DNA of 64,000 bases from Haloactinomyces albus (GCF_031458135.1 NZ_JAVDXW010000001.1:1178001-1242000); one strand, 5' to 3'. Numbered from the stretch's first letter, positions 9,573 to 19,187 are shown. Numbers and translations are program-made. Notes: generated from the sequence alone by a model not told the origin.

Positions 9573-9989
9573 TCAGTCGCGGGTGATCACGGCGGAGAAG
9601 TCGCGGTCGGAAACCGTATCGTCCGCGGCATCGCGCAGGACCGCGCCGATCCCCCGATAGGTCTTCGGGTCATGAGCGGCCAGCACCTGCGAATCCGACC
9701 AGATCAGCACATGTTCGCCCTCGGACAGCCAGGACAGGTCGGTCAGGCAGTCGTACAGGGCGTCCAGGTTGCGGCCGGCCCACTCGGGAAAGGACAGCGC
9801 GGCGGCGATGCCGCACAGCGCCGTGCGCTTGTTGACCAGTTCCGTACCGTCCAGCACGTGGGGGATGGCCCCACGGCTCCATGCCTCCTCGGCGGCCTGT
9901 TGAACGGTCACCGCCGCGGAAAGCCGCTCCGGCTCATCCGCCACCGGCTCTTTCCGCGCGCGTTTTTTCCTGAATTCTGTCGCGAACAT
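9573..9989 (-). CDS. Barstar-family ribonuclease inhibitor
   Basis: A 138-aa protein whose second half matches the barstar (RNase inhibitor) fold: GIAAALSFPEWAGRNLDALY followed by CLTDLSW, and LIWSDSQVL in the central strand. Barstar blocks the active site of a barnase-type secreted RNase and protects the producer. The N-terminal extension (about 35 residues, basic then acidic) is not part of the fold. There is no good ribosome site in front of the ATG at 9989. The stop of the upstream stub is only 6 nt away and in the same frame, so translation may depend on coupling or be leaderless. The expected barnase-type partner has lost its catalytic domain, leaving barstar as an orphan antidote. Confidence 0.85.
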   Translation of the reverse strand: MFATEFRKKRARKEPVADEPERLSAAVTVQQAAEEAWSRGAIPHVLDGTELVNKRTALCGIAAALSFPEWAGRNLDALYDCLTDLSWLSEGEHVLIWSDSQVLAAHDPKTYRGIGAVLRDAADDTVSDRDFSAVITRD

Positions 9990-9995
9990 GGCACA

Positions 9996-10175
9996 TCAAC
10001 CATCAACATCGATGATGAACGAACTCGGAGTGGACTGCTGGACTGCTGCTGAGGAGGTGACCGTACCCCTCGGACGAGCCGGAGCACCATCCCCGGCCTC
10101 GCGGGCGAACCATCCGATGATCACCAGCAGGATCATCCCCACGAGGGCGATCGTGATGCGTTTGCGCGAGCTCAT
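9996..10175 (-). pseudogene. Stub of a secreted barnase-type ribonuclease (signal anchor and linker only)
   Basis: A 59-codon frame with ATG at 10175. It encodes a basic start (MSSRKR), one hydrophobic segment (ITIALVGMILLVIIGWF) and a Thr/Ser/Gln linker, then stops. In many actinobacteria a protein starting this way continues into a roughly 100-residue guanyl-specific RNase domain and is followed by barstar. Here barstar begins 6 nt after the stop, so the whole catalytic domain (His/Glu/Arg active site) is absent. A deletion is the simplest reading. Alternatively this is a genuine tiny membrane protein; that would not explain why it sits exactly in front of barstar. Confidence 0.6.
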
Positions 10176-10223
10176 CTCGCCCTGCTCCAGCCCGGACAGT
10201 GGACCGGGCCGCAGCGGCGAACG

Positions 10224-10484
10224 TCATCGAACACCGTGGTCACCTGCCACGGTTCCGCCTGTCGTCCGGCTCTCGTCGGGACGTTCCCGCCTGCCCGGCG
10301 GGGGTTCCGCGTCACGCACTCCGGTCACCTTCGCCGACACTTCGTCGACGCCCCGGTCGATCACCCATGCCACGCTCCAGCACAGCGGTAGCAGCACCAC
10401 CAGCATCAACGTGGCCAACAGCGGATAGGGCAGCTGCACGAGCCACAACTCGAAGCCGTCCCACCATGCGACCAGCCATTCCAT
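10224..10484 (-). CDS. Small membrane protein of unknown function
   Basis: An 86-aa protein. An N-terminal amphipathic, Trp-rich stretch (MEWLVAWWDGFELWLVQLPY) leads into one strong hydrophobic helix (PLLATLMLVVLLPLCWSVAWVI, about residues 21-42) and a charged, Pro/Arg-rich cytoplasmic tail. No known domain is recognised. It is the first gene of the leftward run leading into the RNase stub and barstar (48 bp gap), and similar small membrane proteins precede RNase/barstar pairs in related actinobacteria (from memory, not checked). Start is ATG 10484 (GTG 10487 also possible); the ribosome site is weak. Confidence 0.6.
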   Translation of the reverse strand: MEWLVAWWDGFELWLVQLPYPLLATLMLVVLLPLCWSVAWVIDRGVDEVSAKVTGVRDAEPPPGRRERPDESRTTGGTVAGDHGVR

Positions 10485-10570
10485 CACGAGGCGACAGCGT
10501 ACGCCTGGTTCCGAGCGGGCGTGTGCCGCCCGGCCCTACTCCGGTGCACGACCACGCCGGCTCGCGGTGA

Positions 10571-10616
10571 ACGGTTCCGCGCGAAGCAATAAAAATGCAG
10601 TTTCGCGCGAAACCGT
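10571..10616 (-). terminator. Hairpin downstream of the valine catabolic operon
   Basis: Arms 10571-10585 and 10602-10616 pair over 15 bp with one G-U, around a 16-nt AT-rich loop. It lies 15 nt beyond the mmsB stop. Confidence 0.65.
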
Positions 10617-10630
10617 AAAAACCACCGGTG

Positions 10631-11524
10631 TCAGCTCGTGCCGCCGGAGCGCTCCCGGATGGAGTTGATGACGGCACCGAAGTCGTAGCCGCCGCCGCCC
10701 TCGTCGTTGAACCGCTGGTAAACCTCGGTGGCGAGGCGTCCGATTTCCGTATCGGTGCCGCTCTGCTCCGCCGCCGACACCGCGAGCTTGAGGTCCTTGA
10801 GCATCAGCGCCGCCGCGAAACCCGGCTCGTAGTCGTGATTGGCCCGGCTGGTCTCCACCATGTCCGGTACGGGACAGTTCGTGGTCAGCGACCAGCACTG
10901 GCCGGTGGAGACCGACGCGACGTCGTAGAGAGCTCGATTCGACAATCCCAACTTCTCGCCGAGCACGAACGCCTCGCCCACCGCGATCATGGAGGCACCG
11001 AGGATGAGGTTGTTGCACATCTTCGTGACCTGACCGTTGCCCGCGCCACCGCAGTGGATGACCTTGCGGGCCATCGGCTCCAGGATGGGCTCGGCACGCC
11101 GGTAGGCCTCCTCGGCGGCACCCACCATGAACGTCAGGGTTCCCGCCTCCGCACCGGCCGTTCCCCCCGATACCGGAGCGTCGACGGAACCGAACCCGGC
11201 GTTCGCGGCGAGCTCGTGCGCCTTCCTGGCATCGGCGACATCGACCGTGGAGGAATCGATCAGCAACGTGCCCGGTGAGACCGCGCCGACAATGTCGCCG
11301 TAGCAGTCCAGCAGATGCTGCCCACCGGGCAACATCGTGATCACCGCATCGACCCCGCCGACGGCCTCGGTCACGGAGTCGACCGCCGTGACACCGTGGT
11401 CGGCGGCGGCCTGCGACGCCTCCGGTGCGAGGTCGAACCCTTTCACCGTGTGACCGGCCTTGACCAGGTTCGTCGACATCGGACCGCCCATGTGTCCCAA
11501 GCCGATGAATCCGATGGCAGCCAT
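10631..11524 (-). CDS. mmsB: 3-hydroxyisobutyrate dehydrogenase
   Basis: A 297-aa NAD-dependent beta-hydroxyacid dehydrogenase that oxidises 3-hydroxyisobutyrate to methylmalonate semialdehyde in valine breakdown. An N-terminal Rossmann motif GFIGLGHMGGPM starts at residue 4. The family substrate-binding signature DAPVSGGTAGA and the catalytic Lys in GNGQVTKMCNN follow, and the C-terminal helical domain is complete. The ATG at 11524 follows GGAAGGGAAG. It is the last gene of the four-gene leftward operon, 53 bp after the hydrolase gene. The next enzyme, MmsA, is encoded by the first gene of the same operon, which supports this over other beta-hydroxyacid dehydrogenases such as tartronate semialdehyde reductase. 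Confidence 0.93.
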   Translation of the reverse strand: MAAIGFIGLGHMGGPMSTNLVKAGHTVKGFDLAPEASQAAADHGVTAVDSVTEAVGGVDAVITMLPGGQHLLDCYGDIVGAVSPGTLLIDSSTVDVADARKAHELAANAGFGSVDAPVSGGTAGAEAGTLTFMVGAAEEAYRRAEPILEPMARKVIHCGGAGNGQVTKMCNNLILGASMIAVGEAFVLGEKLGLSNRALYDVASVSTGQCWSLTTNCPVPDMVETSRANHDYEPGFAAALMLKDLKLAVSAAEQSGTDTEIGRLATEVYQRFNDEGGGGYDFGAVINSIRERSGGTS

Positions 11525-11577
11525 GCTCACTTCCCTTCCTCGAGAGCCGAAATTCCCTGCTCGGCCGACCGGCACGC

Positions 11578-12636
11578 TCAGCCGGACAGGCCGAGCTCAC
11601 CGGTTGCCGGCGTCTCGAAGAACTCGGCGACGAACGTGTCATCGACCTCTTCGAGACGTTCCGGGGACCACGCCGGATTGCGGTCCTTGTCCACCAGCGT
11701 CGCCCGCACACCCTCGACGAAATCGCCGATCCGCACACACGCCAGCGACACGCGGAACTCCTCGTCGAGCGCCTGCTCCAGCGAGTGCAGTCCGGCAGCC
11801 GACCGCAGCGAACGCAGCGTGACCTTCAACGATGTCGGTGATTTCGTCTCGATGGCGTCGGCGGCCGAGTGAGCGGCCTCTTCCGAGCGCTGCCGGAGCC
11901 GTTGCACGATCTCCTCGACCGTGTCCGCCGAGTACGCGGCATCGATCCACGTCCGGGCGGCCTCCAGCGGGGACTCGGGAGCCTTCTCGGCGTATTTCTC
12001 CAGAGCCGTGTCGACCGCGCCGGTGGACAGCGCGGTGATCAGCTCGTCCAGGTTGTCGCCTGCGACGTAGTGATCGGCCAGCCCGCAGTACAGGGCGTCA
12101 CCCGCACCCACCGGCTCTCCGGTCAACGCCATGTGCGTACCGAGTTCACCGGGAGTGCGGGAGAGCAGGTATGTCCCTCCGACGTCGGGGAAGAAGCCGA
12201 TACCGGTCTCGGGCATTCCGACCTTGGAGCGTTCGGTGACCACCCGGTGCGAACCGTGCGCGGAGATACCGACACCGCCACCCATGCAGATGCCGTCCAT
12301 GATGCCCACGACCGGCTTGGGATAGCGGGCCAGCATCGCGTTCATCCGGTATTCCTCGGCCCAGAAACTTCTCGGCAGCGCCTCGTCCCCGGCCTTGGCC
12401 GCATCGTAGAGAGTGCGGATGTCGCCACCCGCGCACAGGCCTCGTTCCCCCGCACCCTCGATCAGCACCGCCTGGATCCGCTCGTCGTGGCGCCACTGCT
12501 CCAGCGCCGCCGTGATCGAGCGGACCATGCCCAGCGTCAACGAGTTGAGCGCTTTCGGGCGGTTGAGGGTGAGGCGCCCCAATGCGCCCTGCTCGGTGAA
12601 CAGGACCTCCTGGTCCGGGGTGGCTTCCGACGTCAT
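11578..12636 (-). CDS. 3-hydroxyisobutyryl-CoA hydrolase (crotonase superfamily)
   Basis: 352 aa, longer than ordinary enoyl-CoA hydratases and typical of HIBYL-CoA hydrolases. Family marks: GLCAGGDIRTLYD (about residue 66), GICMGGGVGISAHGSHR and PETGIGFFPDVGGTYLLSR, the last carrying the Glu/Asp active-site region. It should release CoA from 3-hydroxyisobutyryl-CoA before mmsB acts, removing a step that would otherwise let toxic methacrylyl-CoA accumulate. Its ATG overlaps the stop of the acyl-CoA dehydrogenase by 4 bp (12633-12636), so the two are translationally coupled. Confidence 0.92.
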   Translation of the reverse strand: MTSEATPDQEVLFTEQGALGRLTLNRPKALNSLTLGMVRSITAALEQWRHDERIQAVLIEGAGERGLCAGGDIRTLYDAAKAGDEALPRSFWAEEYRMNAMLARYPKPVVGIMDGICMGGGVGISAHGSHRVVTERSKVGMPETGIGFFPDVGGTYLLSRTPGELGTHMALTGEPVGAGDALYCGLADHYVAGDNLDELITALSTGAVDTALEKYAEKAPESPLEAARTWIDAAYSADTVEEIVQRLRQRSEEAAHSAADAIETKSPTSLKVTLRSLRSAAGLHSLEQALDEEFRVSLACVRIGDFVEGVRATLVDKDRNPAWSPERLEEVDDTFVAEFFETPATGELGLSG

Positions 12637-13820
12637 GATTGTTGCTCCAGCAGTCCACGGGAAATGATCAAACGCATGATCTCGTTGGTTCCTTCGAGGA
12701 TTTGATGCACCCGCAAGTCGCGGACGATCTTCTCCAAGCCGTACTCGGCAAGGTATCCGTATCCACCGTGGATCTGAAGGGCCTCGTTGGCCACCGCGAA
12801 CCCGTTATCGGTGGCCATCCGCTTGGCCATCGCACACAATCGGGTCGCCTCCGGAGTCTTGGCGTCCAGCGCCGACGCCGCCCGCCACAGCAGCATCCTG
12901 GCCGCCTCCAGCTCGGTGGCCATATCGGCGAGTTTGAACTGCAACGCTTGGAACTCGCCGATGTGCACGCCGAACGCCGTGCGCTCACGCACATAGCCGA
13001 GGCTCTTGTCCAGAGCCGTCTGCGCTCCGCCGAGGGAGCAGGCACCGATACTGAGCCTGCCGCCGTCCAGCCCGGCCATCGCGATCTTGAACCCGATGCC
13101 CTCCTCACCGAGCCGGTCGGCCACCGGTACCCGCACGTCGGAGAACACGACCTGGCGAGTGGGCTGGGCGTTCCAACCCATCTTGTGCTCGTCCGGACCG
13201 AACGAGATTCCCTCGCTCTCGCCGTCGATGACAAGGGTGGAGATGCCCTTGGCCCCCGACTGCCCGGTGCGGACCATCACCACGTACACCCCCGAGCTCC
13301 CGGCCCCGGAAATGAACTGCTTGACACCGTTGACGATGTAGTGATCTCCGTCCCGCACGGCGCGGGTTTGCAGCGCACCCGCGTCGGACCCGGCCTCGGG
13401 CTCGGTGAGGCAGTAACTACCGAGCCGTTCCATCGAGCACAACGACGGGAGCCACCGCTGCCGTTGCTCGTCGTCGCCGTAGGCGTCGATCATCCAGGCG
13501 ACCATGTTGTGGATGGAGATGTAGGCGGCGATCGTCGGACAACCGGTCGCCAGCGCCTCGAAGATCAGTGCGGAGTCGAATCGGCTCAGTCCGCTGCCGC
13601 CGAATCGTTCGTCGATGTAGACGCCACCGATGCCGAGTTCGCCCGCCTCGCGCAGCACGTCCACGGGAAAGTGCTTGTCCTGATCCCACTGGACGGCATG
13701 GGGTGCGATGCGCTCTGCGGCGAACTCACGTGCGGTGTCCCGGATCGCCAGCTGGTCCTCGTTCAGCGAGAACGGTGACGCCGGTGGGGCTTCCGATCTC
13801 GCTGCCGTTGGCGCGGCCAC
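12633..13820 (-). CDS. Acyl-CoA dehydrogenase, probably isobutyryl-CoA dehydrogenase
   Basis: A 395-aa FAD enzyme with the full acyl-CoA dehydrogenase architecture: N-terminal helical domain; middle beta domain with YCLTEPEAGSDAGALQT and FISGAG; C-terminal helical domain with QALQFKLADMATELEAAR, QIHGGYGYL and the end motif QILEGTNEIMRLIISR. Sitting between mmsA and the 3-hydroxyisobutyryl-CoA hydrolase gene, it most likely oxidises isobutyryl-CoA to methacrylyl-CoA, the first committed step from valine. No separate methacrylyl-CoA hydratase gene lies in the operon; a general enoyl-CoA hydratase, perhaps the one at 8774, would have to supply it. Confidence 0.9.
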   Translation of the reverse strand: MAAPTAARSEAPPASPFSLNEDQLAIRDTAREFAAERIAPHAVQWDQDKHFPVDVLREAGELGIGGVYIDERFGGSGLSRFDSALIFEALATGCPTIAAYISIHNMVAWMIDAYGDDEQRQRWLPSLCSMERLGSYCLTEPEAGSDAGALQTRAVRDGDHYIVNGVKQFISGAGSSGVYVVMVRTGQSGAKGISTLVIDGESEGISFGPDEHKMGWNAQPTRQVVFSDVRVPVADRLGEEGIGFKIAMAGLDGGRLSIGACSLGGAQTALDKSLGYVRERTAFGVHIGEFQALQFKLADMATELEAARMLLWRAASALDAKTPEATRLCAMAKRMATDNGFAVANEALQIHGGYGYLAEYGLEKIVRDLRVHQILEGTNEIMRLIISRGLLEQQS

Positions 13821-13886
13821 GGTTCCTCCTTTACCGGTTGGTGTCCCGGTGTTGCGGTCGCGATGGGACCGGCCCGGTCGGGGCCG

Positions 13887-15386
13887 TCAGTCCATCGTGG
13901 GGATGCTGAAGCTGGCGCCTTCCTTACGGCCGGAGGGCCAGCGCGAGGTGACCGTCTTGGTCTGGGTGTAGAAGCGGATGGAGTCCGGCCCGTGCTGGTT
14001 GAGGTCTCCGAATCCGGAGCGCTTCCATCCACCGAAGGTGTGGTAGGCGATCGGCACCGGGATCGGCACGTTGATCCCGACCATGCCGGTGTCGACCCGT
14101 CCGGCGAATTCCCGCGCGGTGTCGCCGTCGCGGGTGAAGATCGCGACGCCGTTGCCGTACTCGTGTTCGCTGGGCAGACGCAGCGCCTCCTCGTAGTCGG
14201 CGGCGCGCACCACCGAGAGCACGGGGCCGAAAATCTCCTCCTGGTAGATCCGCATGTCCGGGGTGACGTGGTCGAACAGCGAACCGCCCATGAAGAAACC
14301 GTCCTCGTGCCCCTCCTTGCGGTATCCGCGGCCGTCGACGAGGAGCTCGGCGCCTTCTTCGACACCGACACCGATGTAGTCGGTGACCTTCTGGTGCGCT
14401 TCCCGGGTGACCAGCGGACCGAAATCGGCGGACTCGTCGAAGCTGGTGCCGATCCTGAGCTGCTCGACGCGCTCGGTGAGCTTGTCCACCAGCGCGTTCG
14501 CGGTGGGTTCACCAACGGGCACGGCCACGGAGATCGCCATGCAGCGCTCACCCGCCGAGCCATAACCCGCACCGATCAGCGCGTCGACCGCCCCGTCGAG
14601 GTCGGCGTCGGGCATGATGATCATGTGGTTCTTCGCGCCACCGAAGCACTGCGCGCGCTTCCCGTGCGCGGCGGCGGTGGAGTAGATGTACTCGGCGATA
14701 TCCGAGGAGCCGACGAAGCCGACCGCATCGATGTCCGGATCGGTCAGTACCGCGTCGACGGCGGTCTTGTCGCCGTTGACGACGTTGAGCACTCCCGGGG
14801 GCAGTCCGGCCTCGATGAACAATTCGGCCAGCCGCAGCGGCACGGAGGGGTCCCGCTCCGAAGGCTTGAGCACGAAGGAGTTCCCGCAGGCGATGGCCGG
14901 TGCGGCCTGCCACAGCGGGATCATGGCCGGGAAGTTGAACGGCGTGATCCCCGCCGCGACACCGAGCGGCTGACGCATCGAGTAGACGTCGATGCCGGTA
15001 CCCGCCCCCTCGCTGTACTCACCCTTGAGCAGGTGCGGGATCCCGGCGGCGAACTCCACGACCTCGAGACCGCGCTGCACATCGCCCTTGGCATCCGGGA
15101 CCGTCTTGCCGTGTTCGGAGGCCAGCAGGCGGGCCAGCGAGTCCATCTCGTCCTGGCACAGCTGCAGGAACTTCATCAGGACACGGGCGCGCTTCTGCGG
15201 ATTCTGCGCGGCCCATTCGCGCTGCGCCTCGGCCGCGTTGGCGGTGGCGGCGCGGACCTCCTCGACCGAGGCCAGTGGCACGCGGGACTGCACGCGGCCG
15301 GTGTTCGGATCGAACACGTCGCCATAGGCACCCGACGTGCCTGCCACACGCTTGCCACCGATGAAGTGCTCCAACTCGTTGGCCAT
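13887..15386 (-). CDS. mmsA: Methylmalonate-semialdehyde dehydrogenase (CoA-acylating)
   Basis: 499 aa, the expected length. It oxidises methylmalonate semialdehyde to propionyl-CoA with NAD and CoA and releases CO2, linking valine to propionate metabolism. The N-terminal half has the NAD-binding signature ITPFNFPAMIPLWQ; the catalytic cysteine is Cys282 in GSAGERCMAISVAVPV, followed by FFMGGSLFDHV and EIFGPVLSVVR. The ATG at 15386 is used; a GTG at 15398 close to GAAGG could add four residues. First gene of the leftward valine operon, 66 bp ahead of the dehydrogenase gene. Confidence 0.94.
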   Translation of the reverse strand: MANELEHFIGGKRVAGTSGAYGDVFDPNTGRVQSRVPLASVEEVRAATANAAEAQREWAAQNPQKRARVLMKFLQLCQDEMDSLARLLASEHGKTVPDAKGDVQRGLEVVEFAAGIPHLLKGEYSEGAGTGIDVYSMRQPLGVAAGITPFNFPAMIPLWQAAPAIACGNSFVLKPSERDPSVPLRLAELFIEAGLPPGVLNVVNGDKTAVDAVLTDPDIDAVGFVGSSDIAEYIYSTAAAHGKRAQCFGGAKNHMIIMPDADLDGAVDALIGAGYGSAGERCMAISVAVPVGEPTANALVDKLTERVEQLRIGTSFDESADFGPLVTREAHQKVTDYIGVGVEEGAELLVDGRGYRKEGHEDGFFMGGSLFDHVTPDMRIYQEEIFGPVLSVVRAADYEEALRLPSEHEYGNGVAIFTRDGDTAREFAGRVDTGMVGINVPIPVPIAYHTFGGWKRSGFGDLNQHGPDSIRFYTQTKTVTSRWPSGRKEGASFSIPTMD

Positions 15387-15587
15387 ACCGCAACGCACCC
15401 TTCGCCGAGACCACTCGTACGGTTCCCGAGGACAAATCTAGGAACTCAAACTTTTGGGCTTCCTATTATTCACCGATTCCACTGCCACGCAACAGGATGA
15501 CCTACATCACAGTGGTGCACAGGGCCTTCGGGAGCGGATCTCGGCGCCCGGCAAGCCCCGGATCTTCTCGTGGTGTTGACTGGGGGC

Positions 15588-16118
15588 GTGGACGTCGGCA
15601 TCGCACCCTTCGATCTCGGCGCGCGGCTGTGGGACACCGCCACGCTTGCCCAGGACGCCATGGCCGCGGCCCAGCAGCCCCATTGGGGACTGACCGCGCG
15701 GCATTTCGGCGGACTCACCGAACTACCCGGCCTGCTCACCCTGGCCGCCCACCGGCAGGGCCGGTTGTTCGGCGTTCTTGTCGGCTTCCCCACCGCGAGC
15801 CGTGACTGGTGGCCGAACCAGGTACGTCCGGCGTTGGCGGCGGCGGAGAATCTGCACTGGCTCGACGACGCCTTCGAACTCGCCGAGCTGCACGTTCACC
15901 CGGACGTGCAGGGATGTGGCCTGGGATCGGCCCTGCTCAACGAAGCCGTGCGTCGGATCGACCAGGGTCGGATCGTGCTCAGTACCGGTGCCGTCGGGAA
16001 CCTGCAGGCCCGCAATTTCTACCGGCGGCACGGCTTCCGGACACTCACGGCCCCGTTCCAGTGGCAGGGGATGCCGCTGCGTGTCTTCGTGCTCGGTCGC
16101 GAACTCACCGACCGTTGA
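15588..16118 (+). CDS. GNAT-family N-acetyltransferase
   Basis: A 176-aa GNAT-fold protein. The acetyl-CoA pyrophosphate-binding loop is visible as LHVHPDVQGCGLGSALLNEA (Q/RxxGxG/A form), followed by the typical ending NLQARNFYRRHGFR. The GTG at 15588 follows a GGGGG run; an upstream GTG at 15570 is in frame but less well placed. The acetyl acceptor cannot be read from sequence. Its 3' end overlaps the convergent MOSC gene by 14 bp, so transcription of the two may interfere. Confidence 0.8.
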   Translation: MDVGIAPFDLGARLWDTATLAQDAMAAAQQPHWGLTARHFGGLTELPGLLTLAAHRQGRLFGVLVGFPTASRDWWPNQVRPALAAAENLHWLDDAFELAELHVHPDVQGCGLGSALLNEAVRRIDQGRIVLSTGAVGNLQARNFYRRHGFRTLTAPFQWQGMPLRVFVLGRELTDR

Positions 16119-16773
16119 GCGCCGGAACGACATGCTCGGCCAGCTTGTCCGGCAGATCGGACAAGCCACCGGCAATGTGCTCGGCAAGATCCCTGCGCCC
16201 CTGCGCGCGGAACGCGAAGTAGTCGGCCACGGTGACGCCGTGTTCGGGACTCGACAACACCTCCACACGGTCGCGGGCACGGATTTCACCCTGCTCCTCG
16301 ACCGCGAGGTAGGCACCGGGGCGGCCGCGTGCCGTGAAGCGTTTGACGAGGTCGGGAATGTCCCAGAAACCTGCGAACACCCTGCACGGGATGCGCGGGC
16401 CGGTCACGCGGAGAACCGCGGTGCCGATTCGCCACCGCTGTCCGATCACCGCCCGGCTCGAGTCGCAGCCGGACAGGGTCAGGTTCTCCCCGGCGTTGCC
16501 CGATGCGAGTTCCTTGCCGAGCTCAGTGGACCAGGAGCGTAGATCCTCGACGTCGAAGGCGTACAACGCCTGGTGCCTGCCACCGTGGTGATCGGCATCG
16601 GCCACCGTGTCACCACGGGCACCGGAGCCGTCGTCTCCGTGCGCTCCGGTCCCATCGAGAAGCAACGGACCATCCACCGGACGCTTGTCGATGCCGGTTC
16701 TGCCGACACGCCCGGTCCAGTCGCCGGTCCGAACCATCGCGACGTTCACGGATTCCACGTAGCCCACGGCCAC
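16105..16773 (-). CDS. MOSC domain-containing protein
   Basis: A 222-aa protein with the MOSC fold (molybdenum cofactor sulfurase C-terminal like), close to the stand-alone YiiM group. Visible family features: ALYAFDVEDLRSWS, GNAGENLTLSG (the conserved GEN block) and GPRIPCRVFAGF containing the conserved cysteine expected to carry sulfur. MOSC proteins move sulfur or reduce N-hydroxylated compounds using molybdenum cofactor. The stretch around residues 40-65 is rich in Asp/Gly/His and longer than usual. No neighbouring cofactor gene suggests a pathway. Confidence 0.8.
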   Translation of the reverse strand: MAVGYVESVNVAMVRTGDWTGRVGRTGIDKRPVDGPLLLDGTGAHGDDGSGARGDTVADADHHGGRHQALYAFDVEDLRSWSTELGKELASGNAGENLTLSGCDSSRAVIGQRWRIGTAVLRVTGPRIPCRVFAGFWDIPDLVKRFTARGRPGAYLAVEEQGEIRARDRVEVLSSPEHGVTVADYFAFRAQGRRDLAEHIAGGLSDLPDKLAEHVVPALNGR

Positions 16774-16849
16774 AACCTACTAGCGATCAACCAGGGGAAG
16801 TGAACTGCCCACACTCGCTCTCGGGCCCACCGAGGTGGTCTACAACTCG

Positions 16850-16972
16850 GGTTGATGCGCTAGCATCTTGGCCCTGGCTGCAGCTCACGGCGGACGCCTG
16901 GTCACCTTCGACCACTCGCTCCCGCTCCCCGCCGTACACGGCGCCACCGACGACCACCTCACGGTCCTGTAG
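16850..16972 (+). pseudogene. Fossil C-terminal end of a VapC-type PIN-domain toxin
   Basis: From TTG 16868 to TAG 16970 the plus strand encodes 34 residues: LALAAAHGGRLVTFDHSLPL followed by PAVHGATDDHLTVL. This is the characteristic last third of PIN-domain toxins: a D-x-x-L-x-A-L-A-A-x-H-G-G helix, then LVTFD with its metal-binding Asp. Just upstream GTTGATGCGCTAGCA reads V-D-A-L-A in a frame shifted relative to the rest, and the frame of the remnant is closed by TGA at 16853. No start, no N-terminal Asp motif and no antitoxin remain. Too short and broken to be a gene. Confidence 0.65.
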
Positions 16973-17122
16973 GAGGAAAGCCGAGCGCGGCGAAGGCACG
17001 CTCCCGCAGCACCAGGTATTGCTCACTCGCTCGCTTCGGGCGTCACTCGGGCGTCGACGATTTCGCCGCCAGGCCTTCGTGGTCCGGCGGAGGTACTCGG
17101 CCGACGTGGGAGACTGGAGGTC

Positions 17123-17656
17123 ATGGGCGACGAGCACGAACAGGAAACCGAATCCGGGCGAACACGAGCTCCGGCTGGTGTGCGCCGGGACCGGGACGAG
17201 GAGGGACGAGCCCGCAACGCCCGGCCGCGGGACGGACTCGGCAGACCGTTGCCGCACGGGGCCACGGGTGTGGAGCGCCAGCCCGAGGGAGTGTCGCGCA
17301 CACCCGAGCAGGCACTGACGGAAGCTCAGCAGCTGCTGGACGACGGCAAACCCTTCCACGCCCACGAGGTGCTCGAGGATGCCTGGAAGGAGACCTCCGA
17401 CCCGGACGAGCGGGCACTGTGGCGCGGCATGGCGCAACTGGCTGTCGGGATCACCCACGCCGCGCGCGGAAACACCAAGGGCGCCCAGTCCCTGCTGCGG
17501 CGGGGTGCCGACAACATCCGCCCCCACTCGAGCGCTCCGCCGCACGGCATCGCCGTCGCAGGGCTGGTCGACTGGGCGGAAGCCCTCGCCGACGAGCTGG
17601 ACTTCCGCACCGACACCCCTGCTGCCGAGGCCATCGCACCTCGCCTGTCTCGCTGA
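17123..17656 (+). CDS. DUF309 domain-containing protein
   Basis: 177 aa. The C-terminal two thirds carry the DUF309 helical domain: FHAHEVLEDAWK (His-Glu motif), ERALWRGMAQLAVGITHAARGN and GAQSLLRRGADNI. The function of the family is not established; the conserved His/Glu/Trp pattern suggests a binding pocket. The first about 60 residues are charged and low in complexity (many Arg, Glu, Asp), perhaps disordered. The ATG at 17123 follows GGAGGTC. The gene stands alone, with a strong hairpin after it. Confidence 0.8.
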   Translation: MGDEHEQETESGRTRAPAGVRRDRDEEGRARNARPRDGLGRPLPHGATGVERQPEGVSRTPEQALTEAQQLLDDGKPFHAHEVLEDAWKETSDPDERALWRGMAQLAVGITHAARGNTKGAQSLLRRGADNIRPHSSAPPHGIAVAGLVDWAEALADELDFRTDTPAAEAIAPRLSR

Positions 17657-17729
17657 CTGTCCTCGCCGAGCCGACCGGGCGGGCCAAGTAGCCGAGTAGC
17701 CGAGTTCGGCGACACACGGACACGAAAAA

Positions 17730-17764
17730 GTGGGCGGGATCCCGGCGCCGGGAATCCCGCCCAC
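17730..17764. terminator. Bidirectional terminator between DUF309 gene and aceA
   Basis: GTGGGCGGGAT (17730-17740) pairs with 17754-17764; the inside is itself a 12-bp palindrome (CCCGGCGCCGGG). A short A run precedes it, giving a U-tract on the minus strand. Confidence 0.8.
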
Positions 17765-17817
17765 TCGCACCATCGCGATCAAACACACCCCGCCACAGGG
17801 CCGCTGGTGCGTCTCGG

Positions 17818-17850
17818 GTGAGCGCCCTCGCAGGAGAACAGGGCGCTCAC
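17818..17850 (-). terminator. aceA terminator hairpin
   Basis: GTGAGCGCCCT (17818-17828) pairs perfectly with 17840-17850 around an 11-nt loop, 14 nt beyond the aceA stop. Confidence 0.7.
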
Positions 17851-17864
17851 GGTCTTGCGGTGCC

Positions 17865-19187
<1,323 letters not shown>

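Noticed and set aside
17041-17122. Short inverted repeats near the DUF309 start as a riboswitch
   Set aside because: No recognisable conserved core; only ordinary GC-rich pairing.
16787-17788. A 333-codon open frame on the minus strand
   Set aside because: It lies opposite the DUF309 gene and the vapC fossil, and its translation is Arg/Gly/Pro-rich with no domain; high GC makes such antisense frames common.
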